DNA of 56,020 nucleotides from Clostridia bacterium (GTDB taxonomy: Bacteria; Bacillota; Clostridia; Oscillospirales; Acutalibacteraceae): NCBI GenBank assembly GCA_017550625.1, contig JAFZOL010000067.1, positions 1 through 56,020 on the forward strand, given 5' to 3'. Each line of letters starts with the position of its first letter. Positions within the stretch are counted from its first letter, which is position 1. Under the pieces are notes generated by a model that ran no database searches, was not told where the DNA came from, and worked only from the letters and a program-made list of their open reading frames with translations. Of the stretch, positions 30,374 through 38,353 are shown one piece after another. Position numbers and translations under genes: made by a program.

Positions 30374-32392
30374 ATGGGCAGAAAGAAATGGGACGTGGTG
30401 GCCTACGACAAGCAGCGGGCCATCGCCTTGGCCGAAGAGACGGGCGCGGACGCGTTCGCGGCGCTGTTGCTGCTCACGCGCGGGTGCGACACGCCCGAAA
30501 AGCTCCTCTCCTTTCTGAACGCCAAGAACAAACCGCTGTCGGATCCTTTCTTGCTCAAGGACATGGACAAGGGCGTCGCGCGCGTGCGAAAGGCTCTCGA
30601 GGAGGGCGAAAAGATCCTCGTTTACGGCGACTACGACTGCGACGGCGTGACCGCCACGGCGCTGCTTTATTCATATCTGCTCACGCTGACGGACAACGTC
30701 GATTACTACATCCCCTCGCGCCTGACCGACGGCTACGGCCTGTCGGACCGCACCGCGAAAATGGTCGCGGAGGGCGGCTTCGACCTCGTGATCACCGTGG
30801 ACAACGGCGTGGCGAGCGTGGAAGAGGCGCGGTATTTCAAAGAGAACGGCGTGGACCTCGTGGTGACGGACCACCACCAGCCCGGCGATACGCTGCCGGA
30901 CTGCTGCGCCGTGATCGACCCGCACCGGAAGGACGATAATTCGCCCTGCAAGGAGCTCGCGGGCGTGGGCGTGGCGATGAAGCTCTGCGCCGCCCTTGAG
31001 GACGGCAATTACGACGCCGTGCTCGGGGATTTCCTGGATCTCGTGACGATCGGCACCATCGCGGACATCGTGCCGCTGACGGGCGAGAACCGCACGATCG
31101 TGGCGATGGGGCTTGAGGCGCTCGAAAACACCGACCGCCCGGGGCTTGTGTCACTCCGCAAGCTCGTGGGCCTTGAAAACAAAAAGCTCAGCTCCACCTC
31201 GGTGGCCTTCGGCGTGGCGCCGAAGATCAACGCCGCGGGGCGCATGGGCACGGCGGACACAGCGCTCCGGCTGTTGGTCGAGGAAGATTTTCTCACCGCG
31301 CAGGACGAGGTGTTCCGGGTGCTCGACGCGAACGCCCGCCGGCAGGAGAACGAAGCCCGCATTTTAGAACTTGCCGAGGGCTACATCAAATCGTTCGGCG
31401 TGGGCAACGACCGCGTGCTCGTGGTGGTGGGCCACCAATGGCACCCGGGCGTGATCGGCATCGTGGCCGCGCGCCTCGCGGACCGCTATCAGCGCCCCGC
31501 CGCCGTGATTTCGCTCGGGCCCGACGGCATCGGAAGAGGGTCCGCGCGCAGCGTGGAGGGCTTTTCGCTCTACGACGCGCTTTCGGCCGTCGGCGACACG
31601 CTGGTGCAGTTCGGCGGGCACACGGGCGCCGCAGGCTTCGCGGTGGAGGACCGCCGCATCGACGAGTTCCGCCGCCGGATCAACGAATACGCCGCCGGCT
31701 TCCCCGAGATCTTCCCGACGCTGCGCATCGACTGCCGCCTCGTACCGCGCAACATCCATCTGGGCGTGCTCGACTCGCTGGCGCTTCTGGAGCCCTTCGG
31801 CGCCGAGAACCCCGCGCCGCTGTTCGGCCTGTTCGGCATGCACATCGACGTGTTCACGCCCCTGTCGCAGAACAAGCACATCCGCCTGCAGCTGTCGAAG
31901 GACGGGGCGACCGTGAACGCGGTGTATTTCAATATGCCGCCGGAGCAGTTCCCCTTCCGCATCGGCGAGACCGTGGACCTCGCGGTGTCGCTCGAGCGCA
32001 CCGAGTATAAGGGCACCGAGGGCGTGGGCGTGTACGTGCGCGACGTGCGCCCCGCCGGCACCGACGACGACAAGCTGTTCGAGAGCGTCGCGATCTTCCA
32101 CAAGCTCATGCGCGAAGAGCCGCTCACCGACGACGAAATTTCGCGCCTGAAGCCCGACCGCGCGCTGTTCGAGCGCCTGTTCACGCAGATCAGGACCGAC
32201 CCCGGCGCCGCCACGCCCGAAACGCTGGCGTGGCGCCTCGGCGTGCCCGAAGAACAGTTCGGCGCCGTGCTCACCGCCATCGAGGCCCTCACCGAGGTGG
32301 GCGTGATCGATTATTACCGCGGCGCGTATCTGCCCACCGACAGCGGGAAGAAGAATCTGGGGGACAGTAAGGTTTTGCAGAGGCTTTCTTGA
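30374..32392 (+). CDS. recJ: Single-stranded-DNA-specific exonuclease RecJ
   Basis: A 672-residue DHH-family nuclease acting 5' to 3' on single-stranded DNA in recombination and repair. Motifs: VYGDYDCDGVTATALLYSYL (metal-binding Asp cluster, about 78-97), DLVITVDNGV, the DHH motif VTDHHQPGD (about 165), then DHHA1-type RGSARSVEGFSLYDAL and GGHTGAAGFAV, and an OB-like region (about 450-550). About 100 extra C-terminal residues (FERLFTQIRTDPGAATPETLAWRLG) look like a winged-helix tail seen in some Firmicutes RecJ. The ATG at 30374 follows AAAGGAGGGGC. Confidence 0.92.
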   Translation: MGRKKWDVVAYDKQRAIALAEETGADAFAALLLLTRGCDTPEKLLSFLNAKNKPLSDPFLLKDMDKGVARVRKALEEGEKILVYGDYDCDGVTATALLYSYLLTLTDNVDYYIPSRLTDGYGLSDRTAKMVAEGGFDLVITVDNGVASVEEARYFKENGVDLVVTDHHQPGDTLPDCCAVIDPHRKDDNSPCKELAGVGVAMKLCAALEDGNYDAVLGDFLDLVTIGTIADIVPLTGENRTIVAMGLEALENTDRPGLVSLRKLVGLENKKLSSTSVAFGVAPKINAAGRMGTADTALRLLVEEDFLTAQDEVFRVLDANARRQENEARILELAEGYIKSFGVGNDRVLVVVGHQWHPGVIGIVAARLADRYQRPAAVISLGPDGIGRGSARSVEGFSLYDALSAVGDTLVQFGGHTGAAGFAVEDRRIDEFRRRINEYAAGFPEIFPTLRIDCRLVPRNIHLGVLDSLALLEPFGAENPAPLFGLFGMHIDVFTPLSQNKHIRLQLSKDGATVNAVYFNMPPEQFPFRIGETVDLAVSLERTEYKGTEGVGVYVRDVRPAGTDDDKLFESVAIFHKLMREEPLTDDEISRLKPDRALFERLFTQIRTDPGAATPETLAWRLGVPEEQFGAVLTAIEALTEVGVIDYYRGAYLPTDSGKKNLGDSKVLQRLS

Positions 32393-32659
32393 AAGAGGCC
32401 AGAGGCCAGAGGCCAGGGGCCAGGGGCCGCCTGCGGCGGCGGGTGCACGGGAAAAAAATAGTTAGGAGTTAGCAGTGAGCGGTGAGAAGTTAAGGAGCCT
32501 GCGGCTCGCATTTTAAAATGGGCAAGGGCGAAGCCCTTCCTTAACTCCTCACTCCTCACTCCTCACTCCTCACCCCTCACTTTGTTTTCCATAATTTTGT
32601 ATTTTGTATTTTGCATTTTGCATTTTTCATAACCTATTTCCCAGCATTAAGGTGATCAT
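32393..32659 (+). repeat. Spacer made of short tandem repeats (recJ-rel)
   Basis: In order: GGCCAGA-type heptamers (32395-32428), a GCCGCCTGCGGCGGC hairpin with one TGCACGGG unit, a GAGTTAG/GTGAG-rich arm (32461-32492), a short hairpin filler (GGGCGAAGCCC), CTCACTC heptamers (32544-32580), then TTTTGTA/TTTTGCA heptamers (32594-32630). The last 29 bases carry the rel ribosome binding site. No promoter recognised. Confidence 0.85.
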
Positions 32660-34852
32660 ATGCCCGAAGGATACGAATATTATCAGGAAATCGAATCGCT
32701 CGTGAACGAGCAGTTCCCGCCGGCGGAGGCCGCCGCGGTGGAGCGCGCCTATTATTTCGCGTGGAACGCCCACAACGGCCAGAAGCGCAAGAGCGGCGAG
32801 CCCTATATCATCCACCCGGTCGCCGTGGCGAAGATATTGCTCGGCTTCGGCATGGACATGCAGTCCGTGATCGCGGCCCTGCTGCACGACGTGGTGGAGG
32901 ATACCCCCGTCACGGCCGAGGAGGTCCGCAGGAATTTCGGCGCGGACGTGGCGTTCCTCGTGGACGGCGTCACAAAGCTCGGCAAGATCCCGCTCGCGTC
33001 GCGCGAGGAGCAGCAGGCCGAGAACCTCCGGAAGCTGCTGCTCGCGATGAGCGAGGATATCCGCGTGATCATCATCAAGCTCGCCGACCGCCTGCACAAC
33101 ATGCGCACGCTCAAGTTCGTGGCGGAGCAGAAACGCCGCGACACCGCGAAAGAGACGCTTTCGATCTACGCCCCGATCGCGCACCGCCTCGGTATCCGAC
33201 CCGTCAAGGAGGAGCTCGAGGACCTCGCGATCAGCTTTTTGGACCCCGTCGCCTACGCCGAGATCGGCAGGGCGCTCGAGGAGCAGGAGCCCCAGCGCAA
33301 GGAGTTTCTCACCAGCATCAAGCAGAAGATCGGCGACCGCGTGCGCGAATACGTGTCGAACGCCACCATCGAGGGGCGCATCAAATCCGTCCACGGCATT
33401 TACCGCAAGATGTATATCGCCGGCAAGAGCTTTGAGGAGATCTACGACATCTACGCCGTGCGCATCATCGTGGACACGGTGTCGGACTGCTATACCTGCC
33501 TCGGCCTGATGCACGATATGTATAAGCCCATCCAGGGCCGCTTCAAGGACTACATCTCCACCCCGAAGCCCAACATGTACCAGTCGCTGCACACCACGCT
33601 TCTCGGCAAGGAGGGCATCCCGTTCGAGGTGCAGATCAGGACCTACGAGATGCACAAGACGGCTGAATACGGTATCGCCGCGCACTGGAAGTATAAGCTC
33701 GGCGTGAAGGACGCCGACTCGAACAAGCGCATCGAAAAGGGCATCGGCTGGGTCAAGAACCTCTTGGAAGCCCAGAGCGAGTCGGGCGAGGTCTCGGATA
33801 TCTTCAACACCATCAAAAACGACTTCGTGTCGGACGAGGTGTTCGTGTTCACGCCGCGCGGCGACGTGATCTGTCTGCCCGTGGGCGCAACGGTGATCGA
33901 CTTTGCCTATTCCATCCACTCGGCGGTCGGCAACCGCATGACCGGCGCCAAGGTGGATAAGCGCATCGTGCCGCTCGATTATCAGGTGAAAAACGGCGAG
34001 ATCGTTGAGATCATGACCACCTCGCAGCCCGGCAAGGGCCCGTCGCGCGACTGGCTGAAGATCGTGAAGACGAACGAGGCGCGCACGAAGATCCGCACCT
34101 GGTTCAAAAAAGAGCGCCGCGACGAGAACATCGTGGAGGGCAAAAACGAGTTCGAGCGCGAGCTTCGCCGCAATAATATGTCCCCCACCGACGAGCAGAT
34201 GGAACAGCTCGTGAAGGTGCTGGCCGAGCGGCAGAAAATGCCCTCCGCCGACGACTTTTTCGCCGCCCTCGGCTACGGCGGTATCATATTATCCAAGATC
34301 TTTCCGATGGTCAAGGACGAGTATAATAAGCTCACCGCCGCCCCGGAGGACAAGCAGCCCAAGATCTTAAAGCAGACCAAGACCGTGTCGAGCGAAGGCG
34401 TGGTCGTGGAGGGCGTGGACAACGTGCTCGTCAAGCTCTCGCGTTGCTGCAACCCGATCCCGGGAGACGAGATCATCGGCTTCATCACGCGCGGCCACGG
34501 CATCTCCGTGCACAAGCGCGACTGCACTAACGTGCCCAAGATCATCGCCGAGGCCGACGAGCCCGAGCGCTGGATGCCCGTCTACTGGGCCGAAAGCGAA
34601 AAGCGCGACTTCATGGCGTCGCTGCTGCTCACGTGCCTGACGGGCACGAACGCGATGAACGAGATCTTCAACACCCTCAACGCCATGCACGTGGCGGTGG
34701 GCAGCATCAACACCCGCTCCACCAAGGACGGGCGCATGCTCGTGAACCTCTCGATCTCCGCCAATTCCGTGGAGCACCTGCGCTCGATCATGGCCAAGCT
34801 CCAGAAGACCCGCGGCGTGACGAACGTGGAACGCTCCGGCGCGGATATATAA
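32660..34852 (+). CDS. rel: Bifunctional (p)ppGpp synthetase/hydrolase Rel
   Basis: A 730-residue RelA/SpoT homologue of the long, ribosome-associated type. The HD hydrolase domain is intact (GEPYIIHPVAVA, LLHDVVEDTP, IKLADRLHNMRTL). The synthetase domain follows (GRIKSVHGIYRKM, YDIYAVRIIV, YISTPKPNMYQSLHTT, VQIRTYEMHKTAEYGIAAHW). The TGS domain is about 395-460 (VFTPRGDVICLPVGATVIDFAYSIH), then the zinc-finger-like Cys segment LSRCCNPIPGDEI and a C-terminal ACT domain (about 655-730). It makes and degrades the stringent-response alarmone. Start ATG follows AAGGTGATC. Confidence 0.94.
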   Translation: MPEGYEYYQEIESLVNEQFPPAEAAAVERAYYFAWNAHNGQKRKSGEPYIIHPVAVAKILLGFGMDMQSVIAALLHDVVEDTPVTAEEVRRNFGADVAFLVDGVTKLGKIPLASREEQQAENLRKLLLAMSEDIRVIIIKLADRLHNMRTLKFVAEQKRRDTAKETLSIYAPIAHRLGIRPVKEELEDLAISFLDPVAYAEIGRALEEQEPQRKEFLTSIKQKIGDRVREYVSNATIEGRIKSVHGIYRKMYIAGKSFEEIYDIYAVRIIVDTVSDCYTCLGLMHDMYKPIQGRFKDYISTPKPNMYQSLHTTLLGKEGIPFEVQIRTYEMHKTAEYGIAAHWKYKLGVKDADSNKRIEKGIGWVKNLLEAQSESGEVSDIFNTIKNDFVSDEVFVFTPRGDVICLPVGATVIDFAYSIHSAVGNRMTGAKVDKRIVPLDYQVKNGEIVEIMTTSQPGKGPSRDWLKIVKTNEARTKIRTWFKKERRDENIVEGKNEFERELRRNNMSPTDEQMEQLVKVLAERQKMPSADDFFAALGYGGIILSKIFPMVKDEYNKLTAAPEDKQPKILKQTKTVSSEGVVVEGVDNVLVKLSRCCNPIPGDEIIGFITRGHGISVHKRDCTNVPKIIAEADEPERWMPVYWAESEKRDFMASLLLTCLTGTNAMNEIFNTLNAMHVAVGSINTRSTKDGRMLVNLSISANSVEHLRSIMAKLQKTRGVTNVERSGADI

Positions 34853-35141
34853 GCCGCCTGCGGCGGCGGGTGCACGGTCCACGGGTGCACGGGTGCACGG
34901 GAAAAACAGTTAGGAGTTAGGAGTGAGCGGTGAGGAGTTTCGGAAGGGGCGCGGGTGTCCGGTGAACACCTCTGCGAAGCAGAAGCGCCGACCGAGCCGG
35001 CAGGCGAGACCATTCGCCCTTACCCATTATTATAATGCCGGCCGCAGGCCCCTTCATCTCACATCTCACACCTCACATCCCACATCATTTTGTATTTTGT
35101 ATTTTGTATTCTGCATTTTTCATTTCAAAGGAGTTTTTCTC
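34853..35141 (+). repeat. Spacer made of short tandem repeats (rel-dtd)
   Basis: Directly after the rel stop comes GCCGCCTGCGGCGGC, then CACGGGTG octamers, a GTTAGGA/GTGAGGAG arm (34908-34940), about 100 bases of filler with CCCATTATTATAATGCCG (35025-35043), a CATCTCA/CACATCC heptamer arm (35056-35090) and TTTTGTA heptamers (35091-35128). AAAGGAG for dtd follows. Confidence 0.85.
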
Positions 35142-35600
35142 ATGCGCGCTGTGATCCAAAGAGTATCCGAGGCCGCCGTCCGCGTGGACGGGCAGGTGGT
35201 CGGGCAGATCGGCAAGGGCTTTCTCGTGCTGCTCGGCGTGATGGAATCCGACTCCCTGCGCGAAGCCGACGTGCTCGCCGGCAAGATCGCGCGCCTCAGG
35301 GTCTTTCTCGACGACGCGGGCAAGATGAACCTCTCTCCCCTCGATATCGGCGGCGAGGTGCTCGTGGTGTCGCAGTTTACGCTGTGCGCCGACATCAAAA
35401 AGGGCAACCGCCCGTCGTTCACGCCGTCCGCCGCCCCCGAAAAGGCCGACCGGCTCTACGAATACTTCATGACAAAGCTCAAAGACGAAGGCGTCAAAAC
35501 CGTGGAGCACGGCGTGTTCGGCGCGGACATGAAGGTCAGCCTCCTCAACGACGGCCCCGTGACGATCTGCATGGATACGGATACGTGGCTCAAGAAGTAA
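35142..35600 (+). CDS. dtd: D-aminoacyl-tRNA deacylase
   Basis: A 152-residue DTD protein that hydrolyses D-aminoacyl-tRNAs (and mischarged Gly-tRNA-Ala) as quality control. Family marks: the start [17 protein letters not shown], the catalytic SQFTLCAD (about 79-86), GNRPSF, and the late LLNDGPVTI with the Gly-Pro that gives chiral proofreading. Length is normal for the family. The ATG at 35142 follows AAAGGAG by eight bases. The usual neighbours rel (upstream) and a metallo-beta-lactamase-fold gene (downstream) support the call. Confidence 0.94.
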   Translation: MRAVIQRVSEAAVRVDGQVVGQIGKGFLVLLGVMESDSLREADVLAGKIARLRVFLDDAGKMNLSPLDIGGEVLVVSQFTLCADIKKGNRPSFTPSAAPEKADRLYEYFMTKLKDEGVKTVEHGVFGADMKVSLLNDGPVTICMDTDTWLKK

Positions 35601-35813
35601 TGCAGAATACAAAATACAAAATACAAGATTAAGGGGCCGCCTGCGGCGGCGGGTGCACGGGTGCACGGTCCACGGGTGCACGGGAGTATTGAAAGGTTGC
35701 GCGGCATACATCTTTTCCCCATATCCCCACATTTCATACAATTTTGTATTTTGTATTTTGCATTTTGTATTCGCAATAAACCCCATGTTATTCTGAACGA
35801 CCTGATTTGAACA
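35601..35813 (+). repeat. Spacer made of short tandem repeats (dtd-hydrolase)
   Basis: Inverted TTTTGTA heptamers (as TACAAAA, 35604-35628) come first, then GCCGCCTGCGGCGGC, CACGGGTG octamers (35652-35683), about 50 bases of filler, and direct TTTTGTA heptamers (35739-35771). No clear ribosome binding site precedes the following ATG. Confidence 0.85.
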
Positions 35814-36434
35814 ATGCTTGACGTTTCTCTCATCGAACCCTGTTTTGACGCCGCGAACAGCTATCTGCTGCAAAGCGGCACCGACTTCGCGGTCGTCGAC
35901 TGCGGGGTGTTCGATCCCGCGTTCGACGCGTTCCTGAAAGCGCGCGGCGTGACGCAGCTTCGCTACATCCTGCTCACGCACGGCCACTACGACCATATCC
36001 TCGGCGCCAATGCCCTCAAAGAAAAATACGGCGGCGAGCTCGTCATCTCCGCCGGGGACGCCGACTGCCTGACGGACGAGCGGCGCTCGCTCAATGCCTA
36101 CGCCCGCTTCGGCACCCAGACTCCGGTCGAAGCGGACCGCGCGGTGTCGGACGGCGACGCCCTGCCCTTCGGCGACGGCAATATTACTGTCCTTTCCACC
36201 CCCGGGCACACGCCCGGCGGGGTGTGTTATCTGATTGAAGACTGCCTCTTTTCCGGCGACACCCTTTTCTGCCGGTCCATCGGCCGCTCGGACCTGCCCG
36301 GCGGCAACACCCTGACGCTTTTACGCTCCCTTGAGACCCTCAAAGCCCTGCCCGGGAACTACCGCGTCTTCCCCGGCCACGGCGAAGAGACCACGCTCGA
36401 CGCCGAGCGGAGGTGGAACCCGTTTCTGAGGTAA
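35814..36434 (+). CDS. Metallo-beta-lactamase-fold hydrolase (glyoxalase II-like)
   Basis: A 206-residue MBL-fold protein. The zinc motif is THGHYDHILGA (HxHxDH, about 58-64), later ligands are the His of STPGHTPGGV (about 131), the Asp of FSGDTLF (about 150) and the His of FPGHGEETTL (about 192). The layout equals the short YcbL/glyoxalase II-like group that commonly follows dtd and precedes hemZ in Clostridia. The thioester substrate is assumed, not shown. The ATG at 35814 has no visible Shine-Dalgarno sequence. Confidence 0.86.
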   Translation: MLDVSLIEPCFDAANSYLLQSGTDFAVVDCGVFDPAFDAFLKARGVTQLRYILLTHGHYDHILGANALKEKYGGELVISAGDADCLTDERRSLNAYARFGTQTPVEADRAVSDGDALPFGDGNITVLSTPGHTPGGVCYLIEDCLFSGDTLFCRSIGRSDLPGGNTLTLLRSLETLKALPGNYRVFPGHGEETTLDAERRWNPFLR

Positions 36435-36622
36435 GCCGCCTGCGGCGGCGGGTGCACGGTCCACGGGTGCACGGGTGCACGGGGACGAGGCCGCGGCCAC
36501 AACCGCAGGGGTCTGCGCCCCTACCGTGTGTTCCCGGTCTTCGGTCACATAATTTTGTATTTTTTATTTTGTATTTTGCATTTCCTCCCTCGGACCTGTG
36601 CGCCCTCAGCCCTTTCGTGCCT
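36435..36622 (+). repeat. Spacer made of short tandem repeats (hydrolase-hemZ)
   Basis: Starts at the stop codon with GCCGCCTGCGGCGGC and CACGGGTG octamers, then about 60 bases of filler and TTTTGTA heptamers (36551-36582). The 40 bases before hemZ (CTCGGACCTGTGCGCCCTCA and following) have no Shine-Dalgarno sequence; the similar CTCGGCCCTGTGCGCCCTAT occurs at 41595-41614. Confidence 0.82.
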
Positions 36623-38083
36623 ATGCTGATTATCTGTCCCGCCGACACATATAAATATGAATGCGAAAAGATCTGCCGGGTGTTCTTTCCGACGGCGAAG
36701 TTTGACGTGACCGTCGGGGCCGACCCCGGGGGCGAGGGCATGCGCACGTTCGCGGATGAGACGGAAAAGGACGTCACGTTCTCGTGCAGGCTGACCCTCG
36801 GCGGGAAAGAGATCGCTCGCGAAGAATCTTTTTCAAAAAACACGTTTTCGATGCCGCGCGAGATGGCGCTGGCGCGCGTGATGTTCGACGCCCTGTCGGA
36901 ATATACCGGCGTCACGCCGCCCTGGGGCGTGCTGACGGGGGTGCGCCCCTCGAAGCTCATGCGCGCGCTGATCAGAGAGCGGGGAGAATCTGCCGCCAAA
37001 GAGATCTTTTTGCGCGACTACAAGGTGCGCGCGGACAAAACCGACCTCGCGTTTTCGGTGGCAAAGGCCGAAGACGCGGGCGTGGCGCTCTCGCGGCCCG
37101 AATCGTTTTCGCTCTACGTGTCGATCCCGTTCTGCCCCACGCGCTGCGCCTACTGCTCGTTCGTGTCGCACTCGATCGCCTCGGCCAAAAAGCTGATCCC
37201 GGACTACGTGAAGCTCCTGTCGGAAGAGCTCCGCGCCGCGGCGGTCCTCGCGAAGGAGCTCGGCCTGCGGCTCGAGACCGTGTATTTCGGCGGCGGCACG
37301 CCCACGAGCCTGTCGGCCGAAGACCTCACCGCGATCACCGATACGATCCGCGCGTCCTTTGATCTGTCGGATCTTCGCGAATACACCGTCGAGGCCGGGC
37401 GGCCCGACACCGTGGACCGCGAAAAACTCACGGCCCTCAAAAACGCCGGCGTGACGCGCATTTCGATCAATCCCCAGACGTTCGAAAACGGTGTGCTCGA
37501 GGCCGTGGGGCGCAGGCACACCGCCGAAGAGACGATCGAAAAATATAAGCTTGCCCGAAATCTCGGCTTTGACGATATCAACATGGATTTCATCGCGGGC
37601 CTCCCGACCGACACGCCGGCGGGCTTTCGCCGCAGCATCGAAACGGCGATCGCCCTCGCGCCCGAAAACATCACGGTGCACACCCTCGCGCTCAAAACCG
37701 CGGCGCGCCTCGTGACCGAAAAGGCCGACACCGACAACGGCGGCGTCACCGCCGACATGGTGGAGTGCGCGAACGCCCTGCTGCCGGCGGCGGGCTACCG
37801 GCCCTATTACATGTACCGGCAGTCGAAGACCCTCGGCAACCTCGAAAACGTGGGCTGGACCAAGCCCGGCGCCGACTGCCTATACAACATCTATATGATG
37901 GAAGAGGTCCACACCGTCCTCGCCGCGGGCGCGGGCGCGGTGACGAAGCTCAAAGACCCGTATTCCGACCTGCTCACGCGCGTGTATAATTTCAAATACC
38001 CCTACGAATACGTCTCCCGCTTCGGCGAAATGCTGGAAAGGAAGGACGAAGTCCGCAGGTTTTACGAAAGCGTGAAGAGATAA
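36623..38083 (+). CDS. hemZ: HemZ-like radical SAM protein (coproporphyrinogen dehydrogenase family)
   Basis: A 486-residue protein. After an N-terminal domain of about 150 residues typical of HemZ (VTPPWGVLTGVRPSKL) comes a radical SAM domain with the CxxxCxxC motif in SIPFCPTRCAYCSF (about 169-176) and the SAM-binding VYFGGGTPTSL. HemN-like features DFIAGLPTDTPAGF and a C-terminal YYMYRQSKTLGNLENVGW follow, the HemZ hallmark. Members are called oxygen-independent coproporphyrinogen III oxidase-like, although the real reaction in many Clostridia is unproven. No Shine-Dalgarno sequence is seen before the ATG at 36623. Confidence 0.88.
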   Translation: MLIICPADTYKYECEKICRVFFPTAKFDVTVGADPGGEGMRTFADETEKDVTFSCRLTLGGKEIAREESFSKNTFSMPREMALARVMFDALSEYTGVTPPWGVLTGVRPSKLMRALIRERGESAAKEIFLRDYKVRADKTDLAFSVAKAEDAGVALSRPESFSLYVSIPFCPTRCAYCSFVSHSIASAKKLIPDYVKLLSEELRAAAVLAKELGLRLETVYFGGGTPTSLSAEDLTAITDTIRASFDLSDLREYTVEAGRPDTVDREKLTALKNAGVTRISINPQTFENGVLEAVGRRHTAEETIEKYKLARNLGFDDINMDFIAGLPTDTPAGFRRSIETAIALAPENITVHTLALKTAARLVTEKADTDNGGVTADMVECANALLPAAGYRPYYMYRQSKTLGNLENVGWTKPGADCLYNIYMMEEVHTVLAAGAGAVTKLKDPYSDLLTRVYNFKYPYEYVSRFGEMLERKDEVRRFYESVKR

Positions 38084-38353
38084 TCAAGGGGCCGGAGGCC
38101 AGAGGCCAGGGGCCAGGGGCGCGGCAAAGCCGCGCAGATTCTTGCCCGGTACCTTTCATTCTTTCTATGGCCGACGGTTAGGAACCGTTTTCCGGATGAC
38201 GCCGGTAATCATTCACAAAAAACAACGGGTTTCAAATATCCATTCTTCGAACGGCACTGAGGTGCCGTGCTGCGGAGACTCTGCATCTTTTCCCTGGCCT
38301 CTGGCCTCTGGCCCCTAAATATGTATTTTCCATTCTGCGTCAGGTGGTTTGTC
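38084..38353. repeat. Spacer with inverted GGCCAGA heptamer arms (hemZ-flippase)
   Basis: GGCCAGA/GGCCAGG heptamers (38091-38121) and their complement GGCCTCTGGCCTCTGGCCCC (38298-38317) face each other across about 180 bases that contain GCGCGGCAAAGCCGCGC and GGCACTGAGGTGCC hairpins. No gene or promoter recognised. Confidence 0.8.

Noticed and set aside
32426-32440. GCCGCCTGCGGCGGC hairpins as ordinary intrinsic terminators
   Set aside because: No T-run follows any copy; they are recorded as repeats instead.
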